DNA from: Pseudomonas lurida
GTDB taxonomy: Bacteria; Pseudomonadota; Gammaproteobacteria; Pseudomonadales; Pseudomonadaceae
Assembly: GCF_002563895.1 (NCBI RefSeq)
Contig: NZ_PDJB01000001.1
Coordinates: 1,719,501-1,783,500 of the forward strand
Direction of reading: 5' to 3'
DNA length: 64,000 nucleotides
In this document: positions 1 to 8,447 of the stretch, in pieces
Numbering within the stretch: the stretch's first letter is position 1
Layout: each line of letters starts with the position of its first letter
Position numbers and translations under genes: made by a program
The notes under the pieces: model-generated
What the model was told of the DNA's origin: nothing
Databases searched by the model: none
Seen by the model: the letters and a program-made list of their open reading frames with translations, nothing else

Positions 1-615
1 AGCACGGCGATGGACGCCTACCTGCTCGATGAGAAGCACAAGTTGCACATCTGCGGTAACAACCCGGATTGCGACGGCTACGAGATCGAAGAGGGCAGCT
101 ACCGCATCAAGGGCTATGAAGGCCCAAGCCTGGAATGCGACAAGTGCGGCAGCGAGATGCAGCTCAAGACTGGCCGTTTCGGCAAGTTCTTCGGTTGCAC
201 CAACCCGACGTGCAAGAACACCCGCAAACTGCTGAAAAGCGGTGACGCAGCGCCGCCGAAGATGGACCCGGTGAAGATGCCTGAACTCAAGTGCGAGAAG
301 GTCAACGACACCTATATCCTGCGTGACGGCGCTTCGGGGTTGTTCCTGGCGGCCAGCCAGTTCCCGAAAAACCGCGAGACCCGTGCACCGCTGGTGCTGG
401 AAATCGTGCCGCACAAGGACGAGATCGATCCGAAGTACCACTTCCTGTGTGAAGCGCCGAAGAAGGACCCGGACGGTCGCCCGGCCGTGATCCGCTACAG
501 CCGCAAGACCAAGGAGCAGTACGTGCAGTCCGAAGTGGACGGCAAGCCTACCGGCTGGAAAGCGTTCTACGACGGCGGCAAGTGGAAGGTCGAGGACAAG
601 CGCCAGGGCGCTTGA
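1..615 (+). CDS. topA: DNA topoisomerase I, C-terminal part (5' end outside window)
   Basis: The open frame enters from the left edge and ends in TGA at 613-615, giving the last 204 residues. It shows cysteine clusters of the topoisomerase I C-terminal zinc-ribbon repeats: a CGNNPDC element, then CDKCG followed about 18 residues later by CTNPTC. A basic tail rich in Lys and Arg follows. In type IA topoisomerases these C-terminal modules bind single-stranded DNA and help relax negative supercoils; the catalytic tyrosine lies in the missing N-terminal part. The neighbours downstream match the topA to lexA order of Pseudomonas. A strong terminator follows directly. Confidence 0.93.
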   Translation, partial: STAMDAYLLDEKHKLHICGNNPDCDGYEIEEGSYRIKGYEGPSLECDKCGSEMQLKTGRFGKFFGCTNPTCKNTRKLLKSGDAAPPKMDPVKMPELKCEKVNDTYILRDGASGLFLAASQFPKNRETRAPLVLEIVPHKDEIDPKYHFLCEAPKKDPDGRPAVIRYSRKTKEQYVQSEVDGKPTGWKAFYDGGKWKVEDKRQGA

Positions 616-635
616 TCGACAAATCTGCGCAATAC

Positions 636-665
636 AAAGGCCGCCTGCATAGGCGGCCTTTTTCT
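636..665 (+). terminator. Rho-independent terminator of topA
   Basis: A perfect stem AAGGCCGCC / GGCGGCCTT with a short TGCATA-type loop is followed by a T run. It begins about 20 bases after the topA stop codon. Confidence 0.9.
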
Positions 666-742
666 TTGCGCTTGCAGTGCGCTCGGCTGATCCGTGACAC
701 TGTTAAGCCAGCATCACGCTATTCGTTGTGGAGATTGCCGTC

Positions 743-1264
743 ATGGCCAACGAACTCTATACCCGTACCAATCAGAAAATTTACTTCGCGGGTTTGTCCC
801 TGGAAGCCCTTGGCCGTGCCGAGGAAGGGCGGGAGATGAATGCCATCGCGCTGGTCCAGGCAGGTCGTGAAGCAGCGTTGTTCCACCTGTATGGCGCCTT
901 GCTGGGCCTGTGTCATGAAATCGCCGGGTTCTATCGCCTGCCCCAAGCCGGTTCGCCGCGCGCAGAAATGATCATGAATCGCGACGTGCTGGACACGATG
1001 GCGATCCCTGAACTGGCCGAGCTGGTAGAAATGGCTCAGAGCCCCGATAGCTGGATCGCCCGCTTGCTCAAGGCACATGCCGATATGTTCCAGCCGCCGC
1101 GTGTTCCCCATGTGCCCAAGGGGGATGTGACCCAGCCGTTGATCGTGGCGGTTGCGGTGGAAGAGGAAGAGCCCAAGCCGTTGAGCCGGGAAGAGCTGGA
1201 AGGCTGGCGCCAGGCGCTGAAGAAGATGGCACTGCGCTTTCGCGAAGGCCTCAATGAGTGCTGA
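743..1264 (+). CDS. DUF6586-type conserved hypothetical protein
   Basis: This gene encodes 173 residues and sits between topA and the sulA/lexA block, where Pseudomonas genomes carry a conserved hypothetical protein (PA3010 position). ATG at 743 is preferred over an in-frame GTG at 728, because GTGGAG just upstream of 743 serves as its ribosome site. The protein is helical with no signal peptide or membrane segment, and it has an acidic stretch (EEEE) near the C-terminus. It is probably cytoplasmic. No enzymatic motif was recognised. The family assignment rests on position and overall sequence; the function is unknown. Confidence 0.75.
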   Translation: MANELYTRTNQKIYFAGLSLEALGRAEEGREMNAIALVQAGREAALFHLYGALLGLCHEIAGFYRLPQAGSPRAEMIMNRDVLDTMAIPELAELVEMAQSPDSWIARLLKAHADMFQPPRVPHVPKGDVTQPLIVAVAVEEEEPKPLSREELEGWRQALKKMALRFREGLNEC

Positions 1265-1295
1265 GGCGGCGCCGCTGATGTACACCCGTCAAACT

Positions 1296-1381
1296 GGGGT
1301 GGCGGGCTTGCTCGCGTAGGCGCAGTGCCAGTTGCTTGCGGGGCACTGATCACCACCTTCGCAAGCAAGCCCCATCCCGCA
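1296..1381. repeat. REPIN-like pair of palindromic repeats
   Basis: GGCGGGCTTGCTCGCG and, about 50 bases later, the inverted partner CGCAAGCAAGCCCC lie in the intergenic space. This is the arrangement of paired REP elements in fluorescent pseudomonads. The left arm sits about 30 bases downstream of the preceding stop codon. Confidence 0.6.
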
Positions 1382-1498
1382 TTTGAAGCGAGTCATCCCG
1401 GCACCATTCATCAAGCCGGCGAGAAACCTGGGCAGATCCTCAGCGAAACGCAACGGATGACTGATATAATCCCGGCCTTTCGTGGAGAACAGACTTTT

Positions 1499-1732
1499 AT
1501 GCCGACGTCCTTTCTGGAAATTGTTGAGTTGCCTGACGGCCGAATCGAGCTGCGCCGGGCTGAGGACGAGGGTTCTCTGGTTATTCTGGATTTTTCCGAG
1601 GACGCCAAGGTGTTCCTGCAGGGCCAACACGTGGAAGTGGCTAAAGCCATGTTGAGCGTGGGTGTGCAGATGGCAGGTCGCCTGGCGGAAGGCGAGCCGG
1701 AGAAAGAAGACGGGCCGCGGGTTCTTCACTGA
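1499..1732 (+). CDS. Small conserved hypothetical protein (PA3009-like)
   Basis: The gene encodes 77 residues beginning MPTSFLEIVELPDG. A longer in-frame extension back to 1325 exists, but it runs through the REP repeat. ATG 1499 has GTGGAGA upstream and starts where the protein-like composition starts, so it is chosen. The product is acidic, ends in a charged tail (EPEKEDG), and shows no membrane segment. Its place before sulA/lexA matches a small conserved Pseudomonas gene of unknown function. No function is proposed. Confidence 0.7.
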   Translation: MPTSFLEIVELPDGRIELRRAEDEGSLVILDFSEDAKVFLQGQHVEVAKAMLSVGVQMAGRLAEGEPEKEDGPRVLH

Positions 1733-1854
1733 GCCCATTGGTCGCTTTATGTGCTGTGTGTTGCAGATCGGCTTCTCAATCCTGAAGAAGCCTTGCGTCC
1801 ATCGCGGGCACTGACATTCAAGGGTCAGCGAGCCGCGAGTGCTGACGCTTCTTG

Positions 1855-2328
1855 TTATCCCAATCGAATATTCAAGCTCTGAGCATCGCCCGTACGTGCG
1901 GCGCTGATCAGCTGCTGCTTGGCCGCAGCATTCAGCGGGTTCAGCCAGCTCACCACGGTGTGGCTACGGCCCAGTCGCAAGGCCTCGCAGGTCAACTGCT
2001 GGGCACTTTGTGCGCCACGCGGTTGCAGCAACAGGATGCGCTCGCGGTTGAGGCCAGCGTCCCGCAGCCAGGCCTGGGTGAGGCTGGCGGGCGGGGCGAT
2101 CAGCGTCAGCCAGCGGGCGTCCTGCTCTTCGCTCAATTCGCGAAGGATTGGCGCCAACAGGCTCAGGCAGCTCCCAGCTGCACCGCGCAACGACAATTCA
2201 CTGAACGCCTCAGGCTCGGCGCTCCAGGGCGCTTCGATCGTTTCCTTGAGGATGGGCGCAAGGGGTTGGGCCATGAAGGCCTCGAACAGCGACAGTTGTG
2301 TGTGTTGTGGGGTGTGCACGAGCTGCAT
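1855..2328 (-). CDS. sulA: SOS cell division inhibitor
   Basis: This 157-residue protein lies 10 bases downstream of lexA on the same strand. Its central segment, with WLTLIAPP, an LLQPRGAQSA stretch and VVSWLNPL, matches the RecA-like fold of SulA proteins. SulA binds FtsZ and blocks septum formation while DNA damage is repaired. The gene has no LexA box of its own in the short gap, so transcription is expected from the double LexA-box promoter upstream of lexA. A lexA-sulA operon is known in pseudomonads. The N-terminal 20 residues are variable, as usual for the family. Confidence 0.9.
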   Translation of the reverse strand: MQLVHTPQHTQLSLFEAFMAQPLAPILKETIEAPWSAEPEAFSELSLRGAAGSCLSLLAPILRELSEEQDARWLTLIAPPASLTQAWLRDAGLNRERILLLQPRGAQSAQQLTCEALRLGRSHTVVSWLNPLNAAAKQQLISAARTGDAQSLNIRLG

Positions 2329-2338
2329 GATGCCTCCT

Positions 2339-2947
2339 TTAGCGGCGAATGACGCCGACGCTCAAGCCTTCGATCACCAGGTCCTGATCTTTCAGGTTCA
2401 CTTCAATCGGGGCGAACTCAGGGTTCTCGGCCAGGAGCCAGACCTTGCTGCCTTCGCGCTTGAAGCGTTTAACGGTGACTTCGTCGCCGATACGGGCCAC
2501 GACGATCTGGCCATTACGGGCTTCGCGGGTGGTGTGGACGGCCAGCAGGTCGCCGTCGAAGATGCCCACGTCCTTCATGCTCATGCCATGGACCCGCAAC
2601 AGGTAGTCGGCGCGAGGATGGAAGAAAGTCGGGTTGATGTTGCAGGACTCTTCGACGTGCTGCTGTGCCAGGATCGGCGCACCAGCGGCGACGCGACCGA
2701 TGATCGGCAGGGTCGATTCGTCGGCCTTGGCTTCGAAGCCAGGGATGCGAATACCGCGCGAGGCACCTGGCGTCATCTCGATCGCGCCTTTGCGAGCGAG
2801 GGCCTTGAGGTGTTCTTCGGCGGCGTTAGGGGACTTGAACCCCAGTTCCAGCGCAATTTCCGCTCGTGTCGGCGGGTAGCCGTTATCATCGAGGCAGCGC
2901 TTGATAAAAGCCAGAATCTCAGCTTGGCGTGGCGTCAGTTTTAGCAT
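2339..2947 (-). CDS. lexA: LexA repressor, SOS regulator
   Basis: The gene encodes 202 residues, the normal length. A winged helix-turn-helix occupies about residues 1-65 ([11 protein letters not shown]). The self-cleavage site Ala88-Gly89 (VAAGA), the nucleophile Ser123 (GMSMKD) and the general base Lys160 (VTVKRF) are all present, so the protein should be cleavable with RecA filaments. Two LexA boxes lie upstream within 50 bases, which predicts autorepression. sulA follows 10 bases downstream and is probably cotranscribed. This is the lexA1-type gene coupled to sulA, not the second lexA2 of imuA/imuB cassettes. Confidence 0.97.
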   Translation of the reverse strand: MLKLTPRQAEILAFIKRCLDDNGYPPTRAEIALELGFKSPNAAEEHLKALARKGAIEMTPGASRGIRIPGFEAKADESTLPIIGRVAAGAPILAQQHVEESCNINPTFFHPRADYLLRVHGMSMKDVGIFDGDLLAVHTTREARNGQIVVARIGDEVTVKRFKREGSKVWLLAENPEFAPIEVNLKDQDLVIEGLSVGVIRR

Positions 2948-2957
2948 GTTGATCGCT

Positions 2958-2992
2958 CTGTCTTTTTATACAGTGACTGGGATTATATACAG
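2958..2992 (-). promoter_or_regulatory. Two LexA boxes upstream of lexA-sulA
   Basis: Two CTG-N10-CAG operators are visible, at 2958-2973 and 2977-2992, separated by three bases. They begin 10 bases upstream of the lexA start. The arrangement supports negative autoregulation of the lexA-sulA unit. Confidence 0.9.
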
Positions 2993-3151
2993 TGGACTGC
3001 GCTTGGCAATCATCCTTTTCAGTCCCTCCGCTGGACGGTCACCCGGGACGCTTCCTACAAGGCAGAGATAGCGCTGCCTACAGACCCGTAGGGATGTGAT
3101 TAAATAGCGATGAAATACATGACTGACCGGCCGGAAAGCGAACCCACAGGC

Positions 3152-3195
3152 TTGACAAGACACAACCTGAAACGTATGTTTCAAACAAGTGTTTG
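3152..3195 (+). promoter_or_regulatory. psrA promoter with two PsrA operators
   Basis: TTGACA (3152-3157) and TATGTT (3175-3180) form a sigma-70 promoter with 17-base spacing. Two palindromes of the PsrA type overlap and follow the -10: GAAAC-N4-GTTTC (3169-3182) and CAAAC-N4-GTTTG (3182-3195). The known PsrA site is G/CAAAC-N2-4-GTTTG/C, so autorepression is predicted. Confidence 0.85.
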
Positions 3196-3210
3196 TCAGG
3201 CGGAATAACC

Positions 3211-3918
3211 ATGGCCCAGTCGGAAACCGTTGAACGCATTCTCGATGCTGCCGAGCAGTTGTTCGCGGAAAAAGGATTTGCTGAAACTTCATTGCGGCTG
3301 ATCACCAGCAAGGCTGGGGTCAACCTGGCCGCCGTGAACTACCATTTCGGCTCGAAAAAAGCCCTGATCCAGGCGGTGTTCTCGCGCTTCCTCGGGCCGT
3401 TCTGCGCCAGTCTCGACCGCGAGCTCGAGCGTCGCCAAGCCAAGGCTGACCACAAGCCAACGCTGGAAGAACTGCTGGAGATCCTCGTCGAGCAAGCCCT
3501 GGTGGTTCAACCGCGCAGTGGCAACGACCTGTCGATCTTCATGCGCCTGTTGGGCCTCGCATTCAGCCAGAGCCAGGGCCACCTGCGGCGGTACCTGGAA
3601 GACATGTACGGCAAGGTATTCCGTCGGTATATGCTGCTGGTCAACGAAGCCGCCCCGCGTATTCCGCCGATCGAGCTGTTCTGGCGCGTGCACTTCATGC
3701 TCGGTGCCGCGGCGTTCAGCATGTCCGGGATCAAGGCGTTGCGCGCGATTGCCGAGACCGATTTCGGGGTGAACACCTCCATCGAGCAGGTGATGCGCCT
3801 GATGGTGCCGTTCCTCGCTGCCGGCATGCGTGCCGAAACCGGCGTGACAGACGCCACCATGGCGGCCGCCCAACTGCGCCCACGCAGCAAATCCGCGCCA
3901 ACCCCCGCCAAGGTTTGA
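3211..3918 (+). CDS. psrA: TetR-family regulator PsrA
   Basis: The gene encodes 235 residues from ATG 3211 (MAQSETVERIL). An in-frame TTG six codons upstream is less likely, since it would fall inside the operator. The N-terminal TetR helix-turn-helix (about residues 25-48, containing AGVNLAAVNYHFGSKKAL) is typical. The C-terminal ligand domain matches PsrA, which in Pseudomonas binds long-chain fatty acyl ligands and controls rpoS and beta-oxidation genes. Two PsrA operators on its own promoter support autoregulation. The gene lies between lexA and nagZ as in other pseudomonads. Confidence 0.94.
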   Translation: MAQSETVERILDAAEQLFAEKGFAETSLRLITSKAGVNLAAVNYHFGSKKALIQAVFSRFLGPFCASLDRELERRQAKADHKPTLEELLEILVEQALVVQPRSGNDLSIFMRLLGLAFSQSQGHLRRYLEDMYGKVFRRYMLLVNEAAPRIPPIELFWRVHFMLGAAAFSMSGIKALRAIAETDFGVNTSIEQVMRLMVPFLAAGMRAETGVTDATMAAAQLRPRSKSAPTPAKV

Positions 3919-3989
3919 CCTCCCCGGGTGGGCGCGGCCGCTTGCATCCGCTAAGCTAGCGGCCCATGCCGAATTCAGCTATTTACTCG

Positions 3990-4031
3990 CAACCCGTTGT
4001 GCTCACTGTGCCTGGTGAGAGCAACGGGTTG
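3990..4031 (+). other. Long hairpin in the psrA-nagZ gap
   Basis: CAACCCGTTG (3990-3999) pairs perfectly with CAACGGGTTG (4022-4031), and CTCAC (4002-4006) with GTGAG (4015-4019) inside. No T run follows. It ends about 12 bases before the GGAAGG ribosome site of nagZ. It could end the psrA transcript or act as a nagZ leader structure. Confidence 0.55.
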
Positions 4032-4054
4032 TGTGCGTTCTATAAGGAAGGTTT

Positions 4055-5065
4055 ATGACTGTTGCCCTGCAAGGTTCTTTGATGGTCGACGTGGCCGGTA
4101 CCTGGCTGACGGCCGAGGATCGCCAACTGTTGCGCCAGCCTGAAGTGGGTGGCCTGATCATTTTCGCGCGCAATATCGAGCATCCGCGCCAGGTGCGGGA
4201 GTTGAGCGCGGCGATTCGTGCCGTGCGCCCGGACCTGCTGCTGGCGGTCGACCAGGAAGGCGGTCGCGTACAGCGCCTGCGCCAGGGCTTCGTGCGCCTG
4301 CCGGCCATGCGTGCGTTGGCGGATAACCCCAATGCTGAATTCCTGGCCGAGCAATGCGGCTGGATCATGGCGACTGAAGTGCTGGCGGTGGGCCTTGACC
4401 TGAGTTTCGCCCCGGTACTCGATCTGGACTATCAACGCAGCGCCGTGGTTGGCACCCGTTCCTTCGAAGGCGACCCCGAGCGTGCCGCCGTGCTGGCCGG
4501 TGCATTCATCCGTGGCATGAACAGCGCCGGCATGGCGGCCACCGGCAAACACTTCCCGGGCCATGGTTGGGCTGAGGCGGATTCCCACGTCGCGATTCCC
4601 AATGACGAACGTAGCCTGGAACAGATTCGCGCCAATGACCTGGTGCCTTTCGCACGCCTGAGCCAACAGTTGGCGGCGGTCATGCCTGCCCACGTTATCT
4701 ACCCGCAAGTCGACGCCCAGCCTGCCGGCTTCTCACGCCGCTGGTTGCAAGACATCCTGCGCGGGGAGTTGCAGTTCGATGGGGTGATTTTCAGCGATGA
4801 CCTGTCCATGGCCGGGGCTCATGTGGTTGGCGACGCGGCCAGTCGTATCGAGGCTGCGTTGACGGCGGGTTGTGACATGGGCCTGGTGTGCAACGACCGT
4901 GCGGCGGCGGAGTTGGCGCTGAGTGCGGCGCAGCGGATGAAGGTCAAGCCGTCGGCGCGCATTGCACGCATGCGTGGGCAGGCGGTTGCTTCGACGCAAT
5001 ACAAGCAGGATCCGCGATGGTTGGCGGCGCTGACGGCATTGCGTGACGCTCAATTGATCGACTGA
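4055..5065 (+). CDS. nagZ: Beta-N-acetylglucosaminidase, cell-wall recycling
   Basis: This 336-residue GH3 enzyme carries the signature KHFPGHG (165-171), the catalytic Asp/His pair D176 and H178, and the nucleophile motif FSDDLSM near residue 248. NagZ is cytoplasmic and removes N-acetylglucosamine from anhydromuropeptides during peptidoglycan recycling; in pseudomonads its products influence AmpR and beta-lactamase induction. No signal peptide is present, as expected. AAGGAAGG lies just upstream of the ATG. The gene usually next to nagZ in P. aeruginosa (a methylthioinosine phosphorylase) is not present here; a SNF2 helicase gene follows instead on the other strand. Confidence 0.95.
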   Translation: MTVALQGSLMVDVAGTWLTAEDRQLLRQPEVGGLIIFARNIEHPRQVRELSAAIRAVRPDLLLAVDQEGGRVQRLRQGFVRLPAMRALADNPNAEFLAEQCGWIMATEVLAVGLDLSFAPVLDLDYQRSAVVGTRSFEGDPERAAVLAGAFIRGMNSAGMAATGKHFPGHGWAEADSHVAIPNDERSLEQIRANDLVPFARLSQQLAAVMPAHVIYPQVDAQPAGFSRRWLQDILRGELQFDGVIFSDDLSMAGAHVVGDAASRIEAALTAGCDMGLVCNDRAAAELALSAAQRMKVKPSARIARMRGQAVASTQYKQDPRWLAALTALRDAQLID

Positions 5066-5080
5066 AAACCGCAGCGCGTC

Positions 5081-5155
5081 CTTCGCGGGCAAGCCCGCTC
5101 CCACACTTGATTGTATTCACACATCAACACGTGGGGGCGGGCTTGCTGGCGAAGG
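5081..5155. repeat. REPIN between nagZ and the helicase gene
   Basis: CTTCGCGGGCAAGCCCGCTC and its inverted partner GGGCGGGCTTGCTGGCGAAG enclose about 30 bases. The pair can fold into one long stem between two convergent genes, where it may also stop transcription. Confidence 0.85.
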
Positions 5156-5166
5156 CGATCTGACAT

Positions 5167-7860
5167 TTAGCGCTTCTCTTGCTTATTGGGCAGCGGCGCA
5201 AACAACGCCTCGATATCCTCATTACCCAACTGCCAGTCCCCCGTCGTCCGCCCATCCAGCACACCCGCCGCCAGGTCGGATTTTTCCTTCTGCAGGTGCT
5301 GGATTTTCTCCTCCACCGTGCCCCGGGCAATCATCTTGTAGACGAACACCGGCTTCTCCTGTCCGATGCGATAGGCACGGTCAGTCGCCTGGTTTTCCGT
5401 CGCGGGGTTCCACCATGGGTCATAGTGGATGACGGTATCGGCTTCGGTCAGGTTCAGGCCTACGCCCCCGGCCTTCAGGCTGATCAGAAAAATCTGCAGC
5501 TTGCCGCTCTGGAAGTCCTTCACCGGCGTGCGCCGGTCCCGGGTCTGGCCGGTTAACAGGGCGTAGGCCACACCGCGCTTCTTGAGCTCGTCCTCGATCA
5601 GGCTCAGCATCGAGGTGAACTGAGAAAACAGCAGGATCCGCCGACCTTCTTCAAACAGCTCTTCAAGCATTTCCATCAGACTGTCGAGCTTGCCTGAACT
5701 GCTGCCGCGCGCGGGCAGGGCGGCGTCGTTGACCAGGCGCAGGTCGCAACACACCTGGCGCAGCTTCAGCAGCGCCTCGAGAATGATGATCTGGCTGCGC
5801 GCCACGCCCTTGCGGGTGATCTCGTCGCGCACCTTTTTGTCCATGGCCAGGCGCATGGTTTCGTACACGTCGCGCTGGGCTTCGTTGAGGTCGACCCAGT
5901 GGATGATCTCGGTCTTGGGCGGCAACTCCGTGGCGACCTGTTCCTTGGTGCGGCGCAACAGGAAAGGTTTTATCCGACCGTTGAGGTGCTGCAAGCGCAC
6001 ATCACTGGCGCGCTTCTCGATGGGCACGCGGTAATCGCGGTTGAAGCTTTTCACGTCGCCCAACCAGCCTGGCAGCAGGAAGTGAAACAACGACCACAGC
6101 TCACCCAAGTGGTTTTCCAACGGCGTGCCGCTCAGGCACAGGCGCTGCCGTGCATTCAGTTCGCGTGCCGCCTGGGCAGCCTTGCTGGAAGGGTTCTTGA
6201 TGTACTGGGCCTCATCGAGGATCAGGACATGCAGGGGCAGGGCCGCGAGCTGTTCGATGTCCTTGGGCAGCAGCGCGTAGGTGGTCAGCAGCAGGTCATA
6301 GTCCCGCAGGTTCGCGAAATGTTTCTTGCGTGCCGCGCCATACAGCGCCAGCACCTTGAGCTGCGGCGTGAAGTGCGCCGCTTCATCCAGCCAGTTGGGA
6401 ATCAGGCTGGTCGGCATCACCACCATGCACGGTCGATCCAGGCGCCCGGCGGCTTTCTCTGTGAGGATATGCGCCAGGGTTTGCAGGGTTTTGCCCAGGC
6501 CCATGTCATCCGCAAGTATCCCGCCGACGTCCAGCTGGCGCAGTGACTGCATCCAGCTCAAGCCTTCCAGCTGGTACGGGCGCAAGGTTGCGTTCAGCCC
6601 CTCGGGGGCCACGCAGGTGAAGTCCTTGATGTCCCGCAGGCGCTGGGCGAAGTTGCGGATCTTCTCGCCACCTTCCCATTGCAGTGGCAGGTCTTCGAGT
6701 GGGTTCAACCGAATCGCATCGGCCTTGGCCAGGCGCAGCGTCGTAGTGCCGGCGTCTTGCAGGTAGAACTCGCCCAGGGTAGCCAGCACCGGTTTCAGGC
6801 GGCCGTAGGGCAGGGCAACTTGCAGCGGGCCATGGCCGCCGTTGGGCAGGCCGGGGATGTTCACCAGGATCAGTTCATCATCGCGGCGGCGTGCGAGTTT
6901 TTCCGGGTTGAGGATCTCGGTGTGGGAGCGCATCAGGTTCAGCAGGATCGGCAGCAGGCTCAGCCGTTCACCGTTGACGATAATCCCCAGCTCCAGGTCG
7001 AACCAATCGCGCTCCGGGCCTTCGTCGACGGTGGCGTACCAGTCGTCGACGGCGCTCAGGTCGAAGCCGAAGTCCTCATCGATCTGCAGCTCCCACCCCT
7101 CGGCCCGCAAGGTCGGTGATGCATTGAGGGTGAAGTTCAGCCAGGCACTGTCGTTGACCATCTCGAACAGCTCGCCAGCGCTTTCGGGCAGCGCCTTGCT
7201 CTGGCGCGTAGCGATCTTGAAGCCCAACAGGCGCAGTTGCTCGCGATACGGCTGCTCCCGCTCCGGATGCCGCTTGATGCGCAGGCTCTGGGTTTCCTGG
7301 CGCACGATGATGTCGGCATTTTTCTGCCCACTGACGTAGTTGCCCAGATAGTTGAAAGACAGCGCCGCACGGTGCTGGATGTAACGCTGCATCTTGCCGT
7401 TGCGCGGCTCAAATGCACTGAACTCGACACTGGCGAGCCACAAGCGCGGCACGGGTAACACGTCTTCCATGACCACCTGGGGCAGCACCGCACGGTTTTC
7501 CAGCACAGCCTGGAGTTTTTCCAGCAGCTCGGCGTCCTGGGCGGCGGCGGGGTAGGCCAGGGTTTCCTGGACCTTGAGCAGCACCGCCGCGATGTGTTTG
7601 CAGTTGGTGTGCACCGGGCAGGTACAGCGGCTGTCCACCAGGATCAGCGTGCCCTTGGCCGACTCACGCAACGAGATGGTCTGCCGGTAGACGTTGCCGC
7701 CCGAGCCTTCGCAACTGGCGACGATGGTGCTGTCGCCGGACTCGACGATGCGCACGCGGTTCTCCAGGGCATAACGTCGCCCGCGCTCCAGGCTTTGCTC
7801 TTTGAAGCGATTGGCCCACGAAGGGGCCAGGGGTTTGGTCAGCGACGACGTCAGGGGCAT
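5167..7860 (-). CDS. SWIM zinc-finger SNF2-family helicase
   Basis: This 897-residue protein has an N-terminal SWIM zinc finger (C79, C81, C87, H89 in CTCPVHTNCKH) and a large middle domain. A C-terminal Snf2-type ATPase follows, with Walker A in DDMGLGKTLQ, a DEAQ box, SGTPLENH (motif III) and the RIGQ region of motif VI. Such HepA/RapA-like Snf2 proteins are DNA translocases thought to remodel protein-DNA or RNA-polymerase complexes; the exact job of the SWIM-Snf2 family is not established. The start ATG is 9 bases from the next upstream stop, so cotranscription with csiV and mfd is plausible. Confidence 0.88.
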   Translation of the reverse strand: MPLTSSLTKPLAPSWANRFKEQSLERGRRYALENRVRIVESGDSTIVASCEGSGGNVYRQTISLRESAKGTLILVDSRCTCPVHTNCKHIAAVLLKVQETLAYPAAAQDAELLEKLQAVLENRAVLPQVVMEDVLPVPRLWLASVEFSAFEPRNGKMQRYIQHRAALSFNYLGNYVSGQKNADIIVRQETQSLRIKRHPEREQPYREQLRLLGFKIATRQSKALPESAGELFEMVNDSAWLNFTLNASPTLRAEGWELQIDEDFGFDLSAVDDWYATVDEGPERDWFDLELGIIVNGERLSLLPILLNLMRSHTEILNPEKLARRRDDELILVNIPGLPNGGHGPLQVALPYGRLKPVLATLGEFYLQDAGTTTLRLAKADAIRLNPLEDLPLQWEGGEKIRNFAQRLRDIKDFTCVAPEGLNATLRPYQLEGLSWMQSLRQLDVGGILADDMGLGKTLQTLAHILTEKAAGRLDRPCMVVMPTSLIPNWLDEAAHFTPQLKVLALYGAARKKHFANLRDYDLLLTTYALLPKDIEQLAALPLHVLILDEAQYIKNPSSKAAQAARELNARQRLCLSGTPLENHLGELWSLFHFLLPGWLGDVKSFNRDYRVPIEKRASDVRLQHLNGRIKPFLLRRTKEQVATELPPKTEIIHWVDLNEAQRDVYETMRLAMDKKVRDEITRKGVARSQIIILEALLKLRQVCCDLRLVNDAALPARGSSSGKLDSLMEMLEELFEEGRRILLFSQFTSMLSLIEDELKKRGVAYALLTGQTRDRRTPVKDFQSGKLQIFLISLKAGGVGLNLTEADTVIHYDPWWNPATENQATDRAYRIGQEKPVFVYKMIARGTVEEKIQHLQKEKSDLAAGVLDGRTTGDWQLGNEDIEALFAPLPNKQEKR

Positions 7861-7869
7861 GGCGCTGGA

Positions 7870-8436
7870 TCAGTCCTGGAGGTCGGGCGGTGGTGCGCTG
7901 GGTGGCTTGGCGGTCAGCGAGGTGATCTTGATCAGCAGCGCCAAGTGGCCGCCGTCCAGGTAGTTGAGCTGATTGTTCTTGGTGCGCACATCGGTCTGGC
8001 TCAGGTGCTCGCTGGCGATCACGCTGCCGTTGGCGTCGAACTGGTTGATCCAGAAGTTCGCATCAATGTCGGTAAAACGCCCCAGTTGCAGGCTCAGCAC
8101 GCCCTCGATAGGAAACTGGCCGAACTGCTCTTGCCCATCAGTGATGGCGATCTTGACCGGCTGCTCGCCCAGGTTCTGCTCCCACGCCTTGTGCGCCAGC
8201 ACGGTGTAGCTTGAGTCGGCACGCAGCTTGTCGACGATATTACCCAGGCGCGGCGGGCTCAACCTGTCCCCCAGGCGCACGGCGCCAGCATCCCAGTTTT
8301 CCGGGGCGGCGCGGCTGTTGATCACCGGCTCCGCGTTCTGGCGCACCAGGATCATTTCCACCTGGTACGGGCTGTCGGCGAACGCCGTGGGTGCCACTAC
8401 TACCAACAACAGGCTCAAAATGCGGAACAGGCGCAT
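7870..8436 (-). CDS. CsiV-family periplasmic protein
   Basis: The gene encodes 188 residues from the ATG at 8436, preferred because GAAGGA precedes it; an upstream TTG-frame extension has no ribosome site. It has a signal peptide (MRLFRILSLLLVVVAPTAFA) with cleavage after AFA. The mature part matches the CsiV family, which in Vibrio is a peptidoglycan-binding partner of the LpoA/PBP1a synthesis machinery and is also encoded next to mfd. The C-terminal tail is proline rich (KPPSAPPP). It lies 11 bases downstream of mfd and 9 bases before the helicase gene, on the same strand. The role in Pseudomonas is inferred. Confidence 0.8.
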   Translation of the reverse strand: MRLFRILSLLLVVVAPTAFADSPYQVEMILVRQNAEPVINSRAAPENWDAGAVRLGDRLSPPRLGNIVDKLRADSSYTVLAHKAWEQNLGEQPVKIAITDGQEQFGQFPIEGVLSLQLGRFTDIDANFWINQFDANGSVIASEHLSQTDVRTKNNQLNYLDGGHLALLIKITSLTAKPPSAPPPDLQD

Positions 8437-8447
8437 TGGGGCGTCCT

